64,000 nucleotides of DNA from Craspedostauros australis (lineage: Eukaryota; Bacillariophyta; Bacillariophyceae; Mastogloiales; Achnanthaceae), in assembly GCA_026770025.1 (NCBI GenBank), contig JAMXDE010000031.1:659095-723094 (forward strand), in the 5' to 3' direction. How positions within the stretch are numbered: the first letter of the stretch is position 1; the number at the start of each line of letters is the position of its first letter. A program made the position numbers and the translations under genes. Below are positions 1 through 11,293 of this stretch, one piece after another. The notes beneath the pieces are model-generated. The model worked only from the letters and a program-made list of their open reading frames with translations, did no database searches and had not been told where the DNA came from.

Positions 1-2150
1 ACGGACATTGTGCTTGCTGTTGTCATCTGGTTTACTGGCGGCTAATATCTGTTAAGTCGCATATTGCCAGGGAGCAGGGGAAATAGTCGTCGCTCAAAAA
101 AAAAGGCTGTTTTTATGCACTTGTTCACGAGCATTTCCCCGCATCAGACTGATACGACCAATGCTGTCAGGACAATGCAAAACAACGCAAGTGGTATCGA
201 TAGTACTCCAATGGGAGTTGTTGTTGGCGTTTGTGCTCCTTGGTTTTGGTGGCGACTGGTGTGGTGGTTTGGCTCTGCGTTCGTTTCTGCGTCGTTCACG
301 CCCTTCACACAGCGCCGAGTGTTTCTCGGCGTTGGACTCGCTTGCGTTGCCATCCGACGGGCACGACGCCCACCCTCATGCATCCGGTGTCTCTGTTCCA
401 TCCACGCAAATCGCCAACACAAATAGAGGAATCAACTGCTCGGGGTTGCTGATCATCGTCCTGTCAACGAATGCATTGTGATGCATGTTTTGAAGCAACA
501 CACCACTGATGCCGACCCCGCTGCGTTGCCATGGCTTGCGTCGTGTATGGTTTGGTGCTGGTTTCGGGCCGTTCCTGTTGTGCACTGGTCTCGCGCAACA
601 TTCTGGCGCGGACCCAAAAACACGCGCCCGTAGTCTCGTTTCTGTGTCATTCACCGCGTCCGGTTGCGGTACATTTCGCAGCGACAGTGTTTGGCGAACT
701 TCAACTGTGCCTTCTCGAACACAAGCTCATTGGTCGCGGGCAGTGTTCTTCGATTTCGGAGAGGCGACAAAGCATGTGTTCTCCGCGGTGAAAGTTTGTC
801 CATCTCAGTGTGCGCCAAAGAACACAACACACAATGTGCCCCGAGAGCAGAACCACACAAACATGCTGCCGCTGTCGTCACAAAATGGAAGTGAACCGTT
901 GTTGTTGGCACATTCGTGCATTGTTGCACTGATAGCTACTCCTCTCCTCTTCCAATACTCTACTCCACCCTGCTCTGCTCGCACTCTATTCAGGTCACAA
1001 ACCAGTTGCCATTGATGTGGTGTATTGTACAGACACTTCTGCACTTGTGTGTTACAATAGCAAGATGATTGTCATTTGAATAGTACTGCTCATCTTGGCT
1101 TGTATTGTACTGGCATGGTTGCGATGACATGATTGTTCACGTATCACTACAGTACACAACGTGATGACGCAACTTGTGCGCAAGCCCGCACGCAACTGGC
1201 TGGTGTCACCGCGGGCGTTGGCTCTCCTCTGGTTTGCCCCGTGTGACAGTGTGTGCTGCTGCGATACTCATACACGTGCGATACCTGCGATCAGTGATGA
1301 CAATGCCGATGGCCAGACACAAGGAGGTTCTGCGTTAGTCGTACTTCAATGCATTCGGATGGTATGCCGTGGGTGGTGGCAACGGCTGGATTGGAGTTGA
1401 CGCTCACACACGAAGAGTTGGGGAAGAACAAGGCATCCATCCAATAATCTCACAATGATGTCGCGATCTCCATGCACACTGCAGAAACCTGAACAATTCT
1501 CCCTCTTTTCGCGAGCAACACAGCAACGTAAGGGAGAACAATGAGGAGCCACTACATGCAGCATTGTCGGAAGTCAAGTCGCCATCAACACGTCACCACA
1601 GCACAAGAGGGTGTTGCACTTCTGTATTGTTGCAACTGTGTCTGCGATGACTGCACGGGGAGCGCGGGCATGTGCGCCGGAGGCGGATCCTCCTTCGTCA
1701 AGGCGTGGATGTGTCGATGGTGCGCGATTGAGTTGATCGTATTTTTTTTTGGTGGGGAAAAGAATTTCCGTCGGAACGCCGTGGCACAATTACCAATCAG
1801 TGATTGTGTCATGGGGGAGCAAGAAGAGATGCGAACCGGCACTTCATGACCTTTTTGCAGAACAGGCGAAGGATGTGCACATTCGACGAAGGTGTCAATG
1901 CGTCCTGCGAAAAGAGTGGTGCGTCTCTGCGCGTCGTGAATCGGCTCTTGCTCTGCACAACTCAGTTGTCAGCAACACTTCACGCATTCGCATGCACGTG
2001 TTCGACGTCATGCGCCTCTCCGCATGTGTGGTTGTCATCCAACGCGCTGCGCAGTGCAGGCTATTTGCATGCGGATGGTGCCAGTGCATGTTCGTTACAA
2101 CAACATCCTCCACACATCATTCCTCGCGCATGCACTGCACATCATGCACA
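1..2150. other. no recognisable gene
   Basis: Open frames here reach at most about 170 codons, overlap each other on both strands and show no family motif. The stretch is rich in TG/CA dinucleotide runs. I see no repeat copy shared with the rest of the window and no convincing coding region. Confidence 0.5.
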
Positions 2151-2530
2151 TTTTCCGCGCATCCGCGCATGTGTCGACTTCTTCCCTGCGATCTGCACAT
2201 TTCGTGCACAACGTCGCATTCGTCAACATTCGTACTGCTCATCCGGACATCTGTCAGCATCTTCCCAACGATCTGCACATTTTCCCCGCATCCGCACATT
2301 TGTCGACATCTTCCCTGCGATCTGCACATTTCGTGCACAACGTCGCATTCGTCAACATTCGTACTGCGCATCCGGACATCTGTCAGCATCTTCCCAATGA
2401 TCTGCACATTTTCCCCGCATCCGCACATTTGTCGACATCTTCCCTGCGATCTGCACATTCTCTGCACATTTTCCCCGCATCCGCACATTTGTTGACATCT
2501 TCCCTGCGATCTGCACATTCTCTGCACATC
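2151..2530. repeat. 129/60-bp tandem satellite
   Basis: Units begin with ttttccccgcatccgcac-like sequence at 2151, 2280, 2409 and 2469, giving periods of 129, 129, 60 and about 60 bp. The 60-bp unit is the first part of the 129-bp unit, so the array has a higher-order structure. Each unit holds several copies of tctgcacat. Long open frames across it on both strands follow from periods divisible by three and are not taken as genes. Confidence 0.9.
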
Positions 2531-3444
2531 CGGGTCGTCTCGCGTATTGATGCAAAAATATGTCTTTTTCATGTCTTATGTAAGTCTGATACGACATGAA
2601 TCCGATCCTACCTCTTGACATCACGATGTTACTTCCACTTTAACTTTTAGTGCTCAAAAGCAATAAACAACAGAGGATCAAATAAGTTACTAGTGTTTTT
2701 GGCCATTAGATAGCGATGAAATTGAATAGAATCATCTTTTTCTTCGTTTTATGATTCTTTTCAGTGATCAATGATGTTAGTCTATACAGTCTTGTCTAGA
2801 TCTAGAACATTATTTATGTCACAGTCATGACCGAACAGTGTCGCAGTGATGTCGTGGGAATTGTGCGGATGCACCGATGAATGGCCATCGTTGGGAATTG
2901 TGCGGATGAAGCGAAGATGCATGGAGTTGGGGAAACACACCGCAGATGCATGGAGTTGGGGAAACACACCGCAGATGCATGGAGTTGGGGAAACACACCG
3001 CAGATGCACACATCAGGAGACGTGATTTCTGCGCATGCACTGCACATGTGCTTTCCGTGCGCATGTGCTTGCCCTGCACATGCACATGTACATGTGGTGC
3101 ATTTACTGCGCATGCGCAATGACGCAAGCAATCAGGTGCACAAAGAGACGTGCGGGCAGCAACTTGGGCACCAACGCAGGTCCGTCGCGCACTTTTGAAG
3201 CACATCAACAATCGTTTTGTTGCTGCATCATGACCAATCAGTTTGCAAAACATATTTATGCTTGTGGTCGGAACAAATGCATGCTTCCCTGCGAGAATCC
3301 TTGGTATGCCACGATGCAGATCTGTCATGCTCTTCCGAAACGAACACGAACGTCAGATGTCGCACCACTTCTTTTTCTCCGCATAGCGCATGCGATTATT
3401 CTGTTGTGGGGAAGCAGCGCAGCCATGACGTTGAGAAGAACAAC
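2531..3444. other. AT-richer spacer with small repeats
   Basis: No gene is supported. The stretch holds the 29-bp tandem repeat listed separately and then a cluster of gcacatg/catgtgc words around 3030-3110. It runs up to the target site of copia copy 1. Confidence 0.5.
2913..3008. repeat. 29-bp tandem repeat, about 3.3 copies
   Basis: The unit starting gcagatgcatggagttggg repeats at about 2913, 2942, 2971 and 3000 with almost no change; only the first copy differs, at its second base. Near-identity suggests recent expansion. Confidence 0.9.
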
Positions 3445-3450
3445 GCCGCA

Positions 3451-4235
3451 TGTCGAGATGTACATGTGAGTATATGTCAAGATGTACGTGTATATGTGCA
3501 TCGTTCACCCGTTATTCTCTCATACGCACTTGGACGGTATAACTATACTCGTGTCGATAGTATGCTGTGATTCGTCAGAATTACAGAGGAAACGGAACAC
3601 ACAAAAAGGGGCAAGATTTCTGGAGGAAATTTGCAAATAACGATTTCTGGAAGAATCAGAAGATCGTCCGTCCATGCATCAATGGTACCAAGAGAGTCTC
3701 GAGGTACTTCCCAACTAAACCTCAGATGACGATATCATCTGACAGACTACTGCATCACCAATGGAACGTGACATCTGGAGAGCAGAAGGACGCCTACTGA
3801 CGTCGACAGGATGTCAACATGTCACCACGTCGACAGCTGTCTCCAAGTCAGAGCAGGAGGCGAAGATACGATGACCCATGAAGATCATGGATACTGAAGG
3901 TGAACTTCAAATGGTAAGTACTCATGGAGTAGAAGCCAGTACTGAATGAACAGAGTGTCGAATGCGGAGTACGCATCGAACACGAAGCATTGTGTAGCAC
4001 GAGCACACGATGATGAGAGAGAGAATACAGAGAGGAGCGAGAGAGGATCTCGGGTACCGACTCATAGTCGGAGACCGAATCTACGAAACAGATTGAAGCG
4101 CCGAGAGCATCGGGCAAGAGAACAAACGGACACCGAGAGTATCGGAGTGCCAACGTAATGAAATAGCAAACAGACGACTATCAACCAACACCATCTTCCA
4201 CAATCGTAGGTTACCGTGAGCGGAACTTGCCAACA
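3451..4235 (+). repeat. 5' LTR of copia copy 1
   Basis: The LTR starts tgtcgagatg and ends ttgccaaca. Its limits were fixed by comparison with the 3' copy, where both flanks diverge at once. It contains a short (GA)n run near 4015-4030. Confidence 0.95.
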
Positions 4236-4247
4236 CGTTTATAAACG
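4236..4247 (+). promoter_or_regulatory. 12-bp palindrome at the primer-binding position
   Basis: CGTTTATAAACG, a perfect palindrome, directly follows the 5' LTR. The same 12 bases follow the 5' LTR in copy 2 (18266-18277) and copy 3 (44087-44098, minus). This is where a primer-binding site is expected, but the usual TGG start that pairs with a tRNA CCA end is absent. A half-tRNA primer or a TATA-like core element are both possible readings. Confidence 0.5.
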
Positions 4248-4317
4248 ATAGATCAGGGCGAGCCCGCGAATCGTATCGTGCGAGGAAGACGAATATCATT
4301 CAAGAGCAGCAGGCTGA

Positions 4318-7300
4318 ATGAGCGAGGAAGAGGAATTGAAAGACATCCCTCTGTCCAATCCGACTATCAAGAGAGAAGAAGGTGCGAGTGATACTCCACC
4401 ACGAGAAGAGAAGGAAGCAACCGCGGCTACTGTCCTATTAGGCGCAGACGCAAGCGCGATCGACGAGACCGAAGAAGAACGGTCTGCAAGACTACATCGT
4501 AAGGAGAAGAGGATTCTCAAGGCGATCAAGCAAGAGGAGACTGGTGTGACGAAGAGCATTCGCACAGCCAAACAGGGTGGGAAAAGTGAGACACCACCAG
4601 GAGGAGAATTTGTGACGAAAACAATCTCCGCGCAACAACAGGCGAAAACCGAAGAATCGACAACACAGAAACAAACGGAAACCAAGGGCGCGAGCGCACC
4701 AACGACGAAACAACGAACCAACATGGCGACATCAGCCAACATGAACAAGCGACGCATCAAGGCGCCGATGTTCAGCGGTGAACAGGAAGACTACAGCGCA
4801 TGGGAGTCCCAAGCGAAGGCATACGCTCGTGCACAGAAGACGAGAGACGTGATGTTGGGCAAGACCAAGGTGCCAACAGTGAGTGAGATCGCGGCAGCCA
4901 CCGATGAAGACAAGGAAGCGATGGAGGAGATCTACGAGCTGGGATGCGACTGCTTCAGCGATCTGATCCTCATGATGGACGCAGAGAAAGGAAAAGGCAA
5001 GCAGGCCATCCAGTACATCAACCAATGCATCTCCGACGACTACCCTGAAGGAGACGCACACGCAGCGTGGAACGTTCTTGCGGAGAAGTTCCGACCATCC
5101 GATGCGGTGACGAAGATCAAACTCAAGCGCCAATTCAACAACGAAAAGATGAAGAGAGACACGGACCCTGACATCTACATCACGCAACTTGAGAGTCTAC
5201 GATCGCGTCTCCACGATGTCAAGTACGAGATCACGGACGAGGAAATGATCATGCAGATTCTCAGCACGGTGAGCGTGGAATACAAAACCCACGTCGTGAA
5301 CCTTCAACATCAACTCACGTTCAATCCGGAACTGATTACCATCAACACGATCAGAGGAGTACTCCGTACTGCATACGCCACCCACAGAGGAGGCAAAGCA
5401 TACGTCGACGACTTCCAAGACAGCAACACGAAGAGCAACGACACCGGCTTCACAAGCACCGGTAACTTCAAGGGTACTTGTCACAACTGTGGCGTGTATG
5501 GCCATAGATCCGCCGATTGCCCAGAACGCAAGAAACCGAACAACAAGAAAAACAACAACAACAACAACAAGATGAACGGAAAGCGCAACAAGGGAAGCGG
5601 CTTCAAGGGCAAGTGCAACTACTGCGGCATCTTCGGACATCGCGAGGCGGAGTGCCGAAAGAAGAAGTTCAACGAGAAGAAGAAGGCCGACGAACAGGCC
5701 AACACAGCAACGCAAGGACACGACAAGAGCGGGCACGAGATGGTACTCTCTGCGAAGGACATGCCGCTCTGCATGTTGGTGTCCGACGACTACATCGAAG
5801 ACTCCTTCTTCGATAACTTCGAATACGTCGGGAGTGACGACGAAGTACAGGATGATGAGATCATCCCGGAGTGGCTCAGCGAGGAGCCAATCATCCATGA
5901 GGTGGATCCAAGACGCGAAGTGAGCTACGAATGCTGCTTCAACGCGCACGACCTGATCGGTTCATACGGCGACGAAGCTGAGATGGACGACGAGGCCAAC
6001 GATAGCGACATCGAAGAGGCCATGAGCGATGACGACGACGACGCCGACGAGGACGGCGCAGACGAAGACAATGAGGCGGACCGCGGCGCGGCGCCTCCTC
6101 CTCCAGCGGCGGGGAACAACAGATCGGGCATCTTCGACGAGAATGACAGCGACGAATCCGAGGACGGCAATCATCCAGACGACAGCTTCAATCCAAACGA
6201 GCGTGTCGTGTACCCAGGGAATATTGACTTCCCACCAATCGATGATCCCAACAGGTCCAACTATCTCCATCGTCATGACACCGTCCCATATGCAACAGAG
6301 ACAGCATTGGTGATCCAAAAGCAACTCATCTTCGATGCAGTGATGGAAGCAGGAGTGAAACTGTTCCCAGGAGTTGCACAAGGAGTGCTGAGACCAATAT
6401 GGGTGAACATGATGGGATCCATCCTATCCGAGAACTTCAGATCGATTGAAGAGATTCTCGCCAATTCAGTTGTGATCAATCGCATACTGGAAACAGCCGA
6501 GACAGAGACAATCCCAGAGACGGATCTTCATTACATCCTTGGAGGATGTATGCGCGTGCTCTTACGCGAACGACCACGCGTCCACCCATACGATCCAGCC
6601 ACAGGATCTCATCGGAACAGTACGATTCCATCGGACTACGCGCAATTACCCGATGACATGGATGACGAAGATCATCATCCTCCATACAACGAAGATGGAG
6701 TCCACGAAGACGATGATGACGGCAGCTTCAACGACGAGATAGCTGCGGCAGCTGTGGAGCAACTCCACGAGCTGAGCACCAAGTACAAGGACAAGGTCAA
6801 CAAGGACACCTGGCTCGCTGACAGCGGAGCTTCGTGTCACATTGTCAATTCAGACGCCGCTCTCTTCAACGTACGGCATATCAAGTCCTTCGTCCAAGTG
6901 GGAGACAGCACGAAGCTGGATTCTCCCAAGATGGGGTCCATTCGCTTGAAGATCAAGCAGCGAGACAACACTGGCCACATCATCCGGCTCGATGACGTGA
7001 AGTACACACCGAAAATGGCGGTGAACCTTTTCTCCACGAACAAGGCTCTGTACAACGGTTACCAGCTTGGTAACAACGGCATTCTGATGGACATCATCAA
7101 CGGATCCGGAATGAAGATCGTATTCGACCGAGTCTTCCCCACATCCAACGGGTTCATCACGGGAGTGCAGATGCATCCCATCATGCCAACAGACGATGAC
7201 AAAGCTTGTACAGCTATCATCAAGAATCCATCCAAGGAGATCAGCGCGGTGAACCTGCACCGAATGCTCGGCCACGCGCCACTCGAGACCATGAAGCGAA

Positions 7301-10300
7301 CGGCCGTTCAGTACGGATGGAAAATCATCGGCGAGATGCCGGTATGTCGTGACTGCGCGGTCGCGAACGCAAGAGTGAAGAATATTCCGAAGGCAACTAT
7401 TCCAAGAGCTACTCGCCGCGGCGAACGGTTCTTCATTGACATTAGTTACACTAAACACATAAGCTTCGGAGATAAACGCTACTGGACCCTGATCGTGGAC
7501 GACTGCACGGATCACTGCTGGAGTTTCTTTCTCAAGAACAAGAGTGATCAACCAGGATACATCAAACGATTCATCCAGACGATCAAGTCACAGACTGGTG
7601 ACCAACAGATCATCTTCCGAGGTGACAACAGCGAAGAGAACAAATCCACGGAGGATATTCTCATTGATGCAGGACTCAACATGAAATTCGAATACACGGC
7701 ATCGAACACGCCGCAACAGAACGGAAGAGTGGAACGCAAGTTCGCGTACCTCTACACCAAGATTCGCTCCATGCTCAACGGAGCACAGCTCGATGAAGAG
7801 TATAGGCATGGCCTGTGGGCAGCAGCTGCTAGCACTGCCACCGCCATCGCCAACATCACCGTAGCGAAGAACCAGAGGGAGTCACCACATCGACAATTCT
7901 TCGGCAACGATCCACCATATGCGGACGCGCTCCGCACATTTGGAGAGGTGGGTGTTGTGAAGACTACCTACGGCGGGATTACCGCGAAACTCAAGAACAG
8001 AGGAGAAGAGATGGTGTTCATCGGATATGCACACCAACATGCATCAGGGGTCTACAACATGTACAGACCATCGACCAAGTCTCTCATCTGTTCACGGGAC
8101 ATCAAGTGGCTCAACCAATCATACGGACAATTCCGTGGCTGGGCACCAGCACCAAACATATCCAACGAAACAGGAACAACGGACGCAGACGGCTTCACAA
8201 CCATCGGACGGAAGGGAGCAACGCCAAGGACGGCAACGCGTCAAACATCGGAAGCGAAGAGAGTATCTTTCGCTGACAGCAACAGGTACTACATCCTATC
8301 AGACAGCAATGATGAGGATAATGAGGACGACGGAGTAGTGACTCAACTAATCCAGAATGACGAGGAAGATCGGAGCGAATCCAATCATGAGGATGACGAA
8401 ATCCTACCCTCCGGCGACGAAGCCGATGACGAGACAGGTGTTACCCCTCCGAATACACCAGCGAGGTCTACACATGATACACCATCCAGATCTCCACCGA
8501 GCAAGCCAAACAAGCGTGACATAGCTAGAAAGGAGAGGATCCGACGTCACGAAGCACGAGGCAGGAAGGGAGAAGCTAATCCCAAGCCAACCGCAGGGAA
8601 GAGTATTCCCAGAGCTCTGCGCGAGCTCGAAGACTTCAACGAACGAGGTCGAAAGGAAGAAGGCTATGAGAGTGATCCATCATCCAATGAGGAAAGTGAC
8701 GAACTCAGCGACGAGATGATCGACAACTCCAACAACGAAACTACAGATGATGAAGAAATCGAAGACGAAGATGAAGAGATCGAGATCACTCATCATAGCA
8801 CAACAGGACTATACGGAATGAATGCAATCATTACCGAATCACCGGCGATCGACATCGGACTGTCGATGCAGGACAAGAATGAGGAACAAGAGAAGCACAT
8901 CGAACCTACAACGTTCGACGGAGCCTTCAATCACCCAGATCCTATCCATCGAAAGGGATATAGAGCAGCCATCAAGAAAGAGTTCGACTCCATGGATACA
9001 CGCAAGGTGTATAGCAAGATCAGACGAGACGCCATCCCACGCGGCCGCAGATGCTGCAAGTGCAAATGGGTCTTCAAGTTGAAGCGTGACGGCACACATC
9101 GAGCGCGGCTCGTTGCATGTGGCTATTCACAAGTTGCAGGAGTAGACTTCCAAGAGCATTACTCACCCGTCATCCATGACGTGACCTATCGGGTCATGAT
9201 GGTGATCATGCTAATCAAGAAGATGGACTGCGCACTCGTCGATGTCGTAACGGCATTCCTACACGGAGACCTCGACGAGGAGATCTACATGAACTGTCCC
9301 AACGGGATGGATCATCAACCAGACGAAGCCCTGACCCTACACAAGCCAATCTACGGACTTGTGCAGAGCGCCAGGCAATGGTTCAAGATGTTGGTATCGA
9401 CCCTCAAGAATATCAACTTCGAACAGAGCGCAGCAGACCCGTGCCTGTTCTACAGGAAGACGAACGAAGGAAGCATGATCGTGGCCATCTACGTGGACGA
9501 TTGCTTCTGTTGCGGAGACTCCAAGGCACTGGAGACATTCCTGAAGGACATCCAAGGCAGCAAGTTCAAGGTGACAATCGAGCGCGGACTCGGAGACTAC
9601 CTCAGCTGCAACATCGAACTGAACCATGACAAGACTAGAGCGACATTGCGTCAACCACATCTCATCCGACACCTCATCGAAGAGTTCGGAACCAAGGTTG
9701 AGAAGATGCAACGTTATGGGACACCGGGAACCCCGGGTCAAATCATCGTACGACCATCCGAAGATAACGGACTGCAGAAGGTCGGACCGGAAGAACATGC
9801 CGAATACCGCCGAGGCGTCGGTATGCTACTCTTCCTCATCAAGCACTCGCGACCAGATATCGCGAACCCTGTGAGGGAACTCTCCAAGGTATTGATCGGG
9901 CCCACCAAGGCCGCAATGAAGGAGATGTATCGGATCATCAAGTATGTGATCGATACAAAGGACTATGGATTGAAGATCCATCCAGCGCGTCCAGACAATG
10001 ACGGCTGGGACATGGAGCTCTTCTGCGATAGCGAATATGCAGGAGACAAGAACACAAGAATTAGCGTAGGGGGATTCATCCTATACCTGTGCAAGGTACC
10101 AATTCTTTGGCGATCCAAGGCACAGAAGGCCGTCACACTCAGCTCATCCGAAGCAGAATACGTTGCCCTTTCCGAAGCAGCAAAGGAGATCTTCTTCGTC
10201 ATGCAGCTACTCGAAAGTGTGGGCGTCCCAGTGAAGACACCGATCAAGGTCCGTGTGGACAACATCGGAGCAATCTTCATCGCCAAGAACCCATCAACAT

Positions 10301-10488
10301 CCCAACGATCGCGGCACATCGACGTGCGCCATCACTACGTGAGGAACATGGTAATCAACAAAACCATTGAAATCATTTTTGTCAAATCCGAGCAGAATAC
10401 AAGCGACGGATTCACCAAGAACATCAAGGCCGACTTACAACGTGAACATGAGAAGTCGTACCTTGACACATCGAGAACATTCGAATGA
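4318..10488 (+). CDS. copia gag-pol polyprotein, copy 1
   Basis: This 2,056-residue frame encodes all retrotransposition functions. In order: Gag, two CCHC knuckles (residues about 388-401 and 432-445), a highly acidic spacer followed by a conserved unnamed domain (about 600-800), an aspartic protease (LADSGAS, about 832), the HHCC integrase zinc finger (LHRMLGH near 979, CRDC near 1009), the integrase core (FIDIS about 1039, RGDN about 1100, E of GRVERK about 1138), reverse transcriptase (DVVTAFLHGD and YVDD near 1725) and RNase H (FCDSEYAGD about 1902, SSSEAEY about 1943). The ATG lies 82 bp inside the 5' LTR end. No frameshift separates Gag from Pol. One oddity is Glu at residue 1106, where copies 2 and 3 have Gly just after the catalytic GDNS. 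Confidence 0.95.
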   Translation: MSEEEELKDIPLSNPTIKREEGASDTPPREEKEATAATVLLGADASAIDETEEERSARLHRKEKRILKAIKQEETGVTKSIRTAKQGGKSETPPGGEFVTKTISAQQQAKTEESTTQKQTETKGASAPTTKQRTNMATSANMNKRRIKAPMFSGEQEDYSAWESQAKAYARAQKTRDVMLGKTKVPTVSEIAAATDEDKEAMEEIYELGCDCFSDLILMMDAEKGKGKQAIQYINQCISDDYPEGDAHAAWNVLAEKFRPSDAVTKIKLKRQFNNEKMKRDTDPDIYITQLESLRSRLHDVKYEITDEEMIMQILSTVSVEYKTHVVNLQHQLTFNPELITINTIRGVLRTAYATHRGGKAYVDDFQDSNTKSNDTGFTSTGNFKGTCHNCGVYGHRSADCPERKKPNNKKNNNNNNKMNGKRNKGSGFKGKCNYCGIFGHREAECRKKKFNEKKKADEQANTATQGHDKSGHEMVLSAKDMPLCMLVSDDYIEDSFFDNFEYVGSDDEVQDDEIIPEWLSEEPIIHEVDPRREVSYECCFNAHDLIGSYGDEAEMDDEANDSDIEEAMSDDDDDADEDGADEDNEADRGAAPPPPAAGNNRSGIFDENDSDESEDGNHPDDSFNPNERVVYPGNIDFPPIDDPNRSNYLHRHDTVPYATETALVIQKQLIFDAVMEAGVKLFPGVAQGVLRPIWVNMMGSILSENFRSIEEILANSVVINRILETAETETIPETDLHYILGGCMRVLLRERPRVHPYDPATGSHRNSTIPSDYAQLPDDMDDEDHHPPYNEDGVHEDDDDGSFNDEIAAAAVEQLHELSTKYKDKVNKDTWLADSGASCHIVNSDAALFNVRHIKSFVQVGDSTKLDSPKMGSIRLKIKQRDNTGHIIRLDDVKYTPKMAVNLFSTNKALYNGYQLGNNGILMDIINGSGMKIVFDRVFPTSNGFITGVQMHPIMPTDDDKACTAIIKNPSKEISAVNLHRMLGHAPLETMKRTAVQYGWKIIGEMPVCRDCAVANARVKNIPKATIPRATRRGERFFIDISYTKHISFGDKRYWTLIVDDCTDHCWSFFLKNKSDQPGYIKRFIQTIKSQTGDQQIIFRGDNSEENKSTEDILIDAGLNMKFEYTASNTPQQNGRVERKFAYLYTKIRSMLNGAQLDEEYRHGLWAAAASTATAIANITVAKNQRESPHRQFFGNDPPYADALRTFGEVGVVKTTYGGITAKLKNRGEEMVFIGYAHQHASGVYNMYRPSTKSLICSRDIKWLNQSYGQFRGWAPAPNISNETGTTDADGFTTIGRKGATPRTATRQTSEAKRVSFADSNRYYILSDSNDEDNEDDGVVTQLIQNDEEDRSESNHEDDEILPSGDEADDETGVTPPNTPARSTHDTPSRSPPSKPNKRDIARKERIRRHEARGRKGEANPKPTAGKSIPRALRELEDFNERGRKEEGYESDPSSNEESDELSDEMIDNSNNETTDDEEIEDEDEEIEITHHSTTGLYGMNAIITESPAIDIGLSMQDKNEEQEKHIEPTTFDGAFNHPDPIHRKGYRAAIKKEFDSMDTRKVYSKIRRDAIPRGRRCCKCKWVFKLKRDGTHRARLVACGYSQVAGVDFQEHYSPVIHDVTYRVMMVIMLIKKMDCALVDVVTAFLHGDLDEEIYMNCPNGMDHQPDEALTLHKPIYGLVQSARQWFKMLVSTLKNINFEQSAADPCLFYRKTNEGSMIVAIYVDDCFCCGDSKALETFLKDIQGSKFKVTIERGLGDYLSCNIELNHDKTRATLRQPHLIRHLIEEFGTKVEKMQRYGTPGTPGQIIVRPSEDNGLQKVGPEEHAEYRRGVGMLLFLIKHSRPDIANPVRELSKVLIGPTKAAMKEMYRIIKYVIDTKDYGLKIHPARPDNDGWDMELFCDSEYAGDKNTRISVGGFILYLCKVPILWRSKAQKAVTLSSSEAEYVALSEAAKEIFFVMQLLESVGVPVKTPIKVRVDNIGAIFIAKNPSTSQRSRHIDVRHHYVRNMVINKTIEIIFVKSEQNTSDGFTKNIKADLQREHEKSYLDTSRTFE

Positions 10489-10500
10489 CCGAATGCACAC

Positions 10501-10508
10501 AGGAAGGG
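10501..10508 (+). promoter_or_regulatory. polypurine tract, copia copy 1
   Basis: aggaaggg lies immediately upstream of the 3' LTR, the position of the plus-strand primer. The same tract is at 24543-24550 in copy 2 and 37787-37794 (minus) in copy 3. Confidence 0.85.
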
Positions 10509-11293
10509 TGTCGAGATGTACATGTGAGTATATGTCAAGATGTACGTGTATATGTGCATCGTTCACCCGTTATTCTCTCATACGCACTTGGACGGTATAA
10601 CTATACTCGTGTCGATAGTATGCTGTGATTCGTCAGAATTACAGAGGAAATGGAACACACAAAAAGGGGCAAGATTTCTGGAGGAAATTTGCAAATAACG
10701 ATTTCTGGAAGAATCAGAAGATCGTCCGTCCATGCATCAATGGTACCAAGAGAGTCTCGAGGTACTTCCCAACTAAACCTCAGATGACGATATCATCTGA
10801 CAGACTACTGCATCACCAATGGAACGTGACATCTGGAGAGCAGAAGGACGCCTACTGATGTCGACAGGATGTCAACATGTCACCACGTCGACCTCTGTCT
10901 CCAAGTCAGAGCAGGAGGCGAAGATACAATGACCCATGAAGATCATGGATACTGAAGGTGAACTTCAAATGGTAAGTACTCATGGAGTAGAAGCCAGTAC
11001 TGAATGAACAGAGTGTCGAATGCGGAGTACGCATCAAACATGGAGGATCGTGTAGCACGAGCACACGATGTAGAGAGAGAGAATACAGAGAGGAGCGAGA
11101 GAGGATCTCGGGTACCGACTCATAGTCGGAGACCGAATCTACGAAACAGATTGAAGCGCCGAGAGCATCGGGCAAGAGAACAAACGGACACCGAGAGTAT
11201 CGGAGTGCCAACGTAATGAAATAGCAAACAGACGACTATCAACCAACACCATCTTCCACAATCGTAGGTTACCGTGAGCGGAACTTGCCAACA
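10509..11293 (+). repeat. 3' LTR of copia copy 1
   Basis: 785 bp, matching 3451-4235 with about a dozen substitutions. It is followed by the target duplication gccgca. Confidence 0.95.

Larger units (their letters stand above)
3451..11293 (+). mobile_element. Ty1/copia retrotransposon, copy 1, structurally complete
   Basis: Two 785-bp LTRs (3451-4235 and 10509-11293) flank a single gag-pol frame. The outer ends are TG...CA, and the element is flanked by a 6-bp direct repeat gccgca at 3445-3450 and 11294-11299. A purine tract aggaaggg (10501-10508) sits directly against the 3' LTR. The LTRs differ at roughly a dozen positions, several clustered around 4027-4060, so the insertion is fairly young. 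The fused gag-pol and the domain order protease, integrase, RT, RNase H define Ty1/copia. A diatom CoDi-type lineage is likely but was not tested by phylogeny. Confidence 0.95.

Noticed and set aside
1749-2599. Open frames of 150-250 codons on both strands across the satellite
   Set aside because: They arise because the 129- and 60-bp periods are divisible by three; the proteins are pure repeat translations with no start context or family.
3567-3800. 77-codon frame present in several copia LTRs
   Set aside because: It begins with GTG, has no ATG start, and its conservation equals that of the LTR as a whole.
5197-5949. 250-codon minus-strand frame inside copia copy 1, and similar ones in copies 2 and 3
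   Set aside because: They are antisense to gag, whose codon bias leaves the opposite frame open; all copies show it at the same place.
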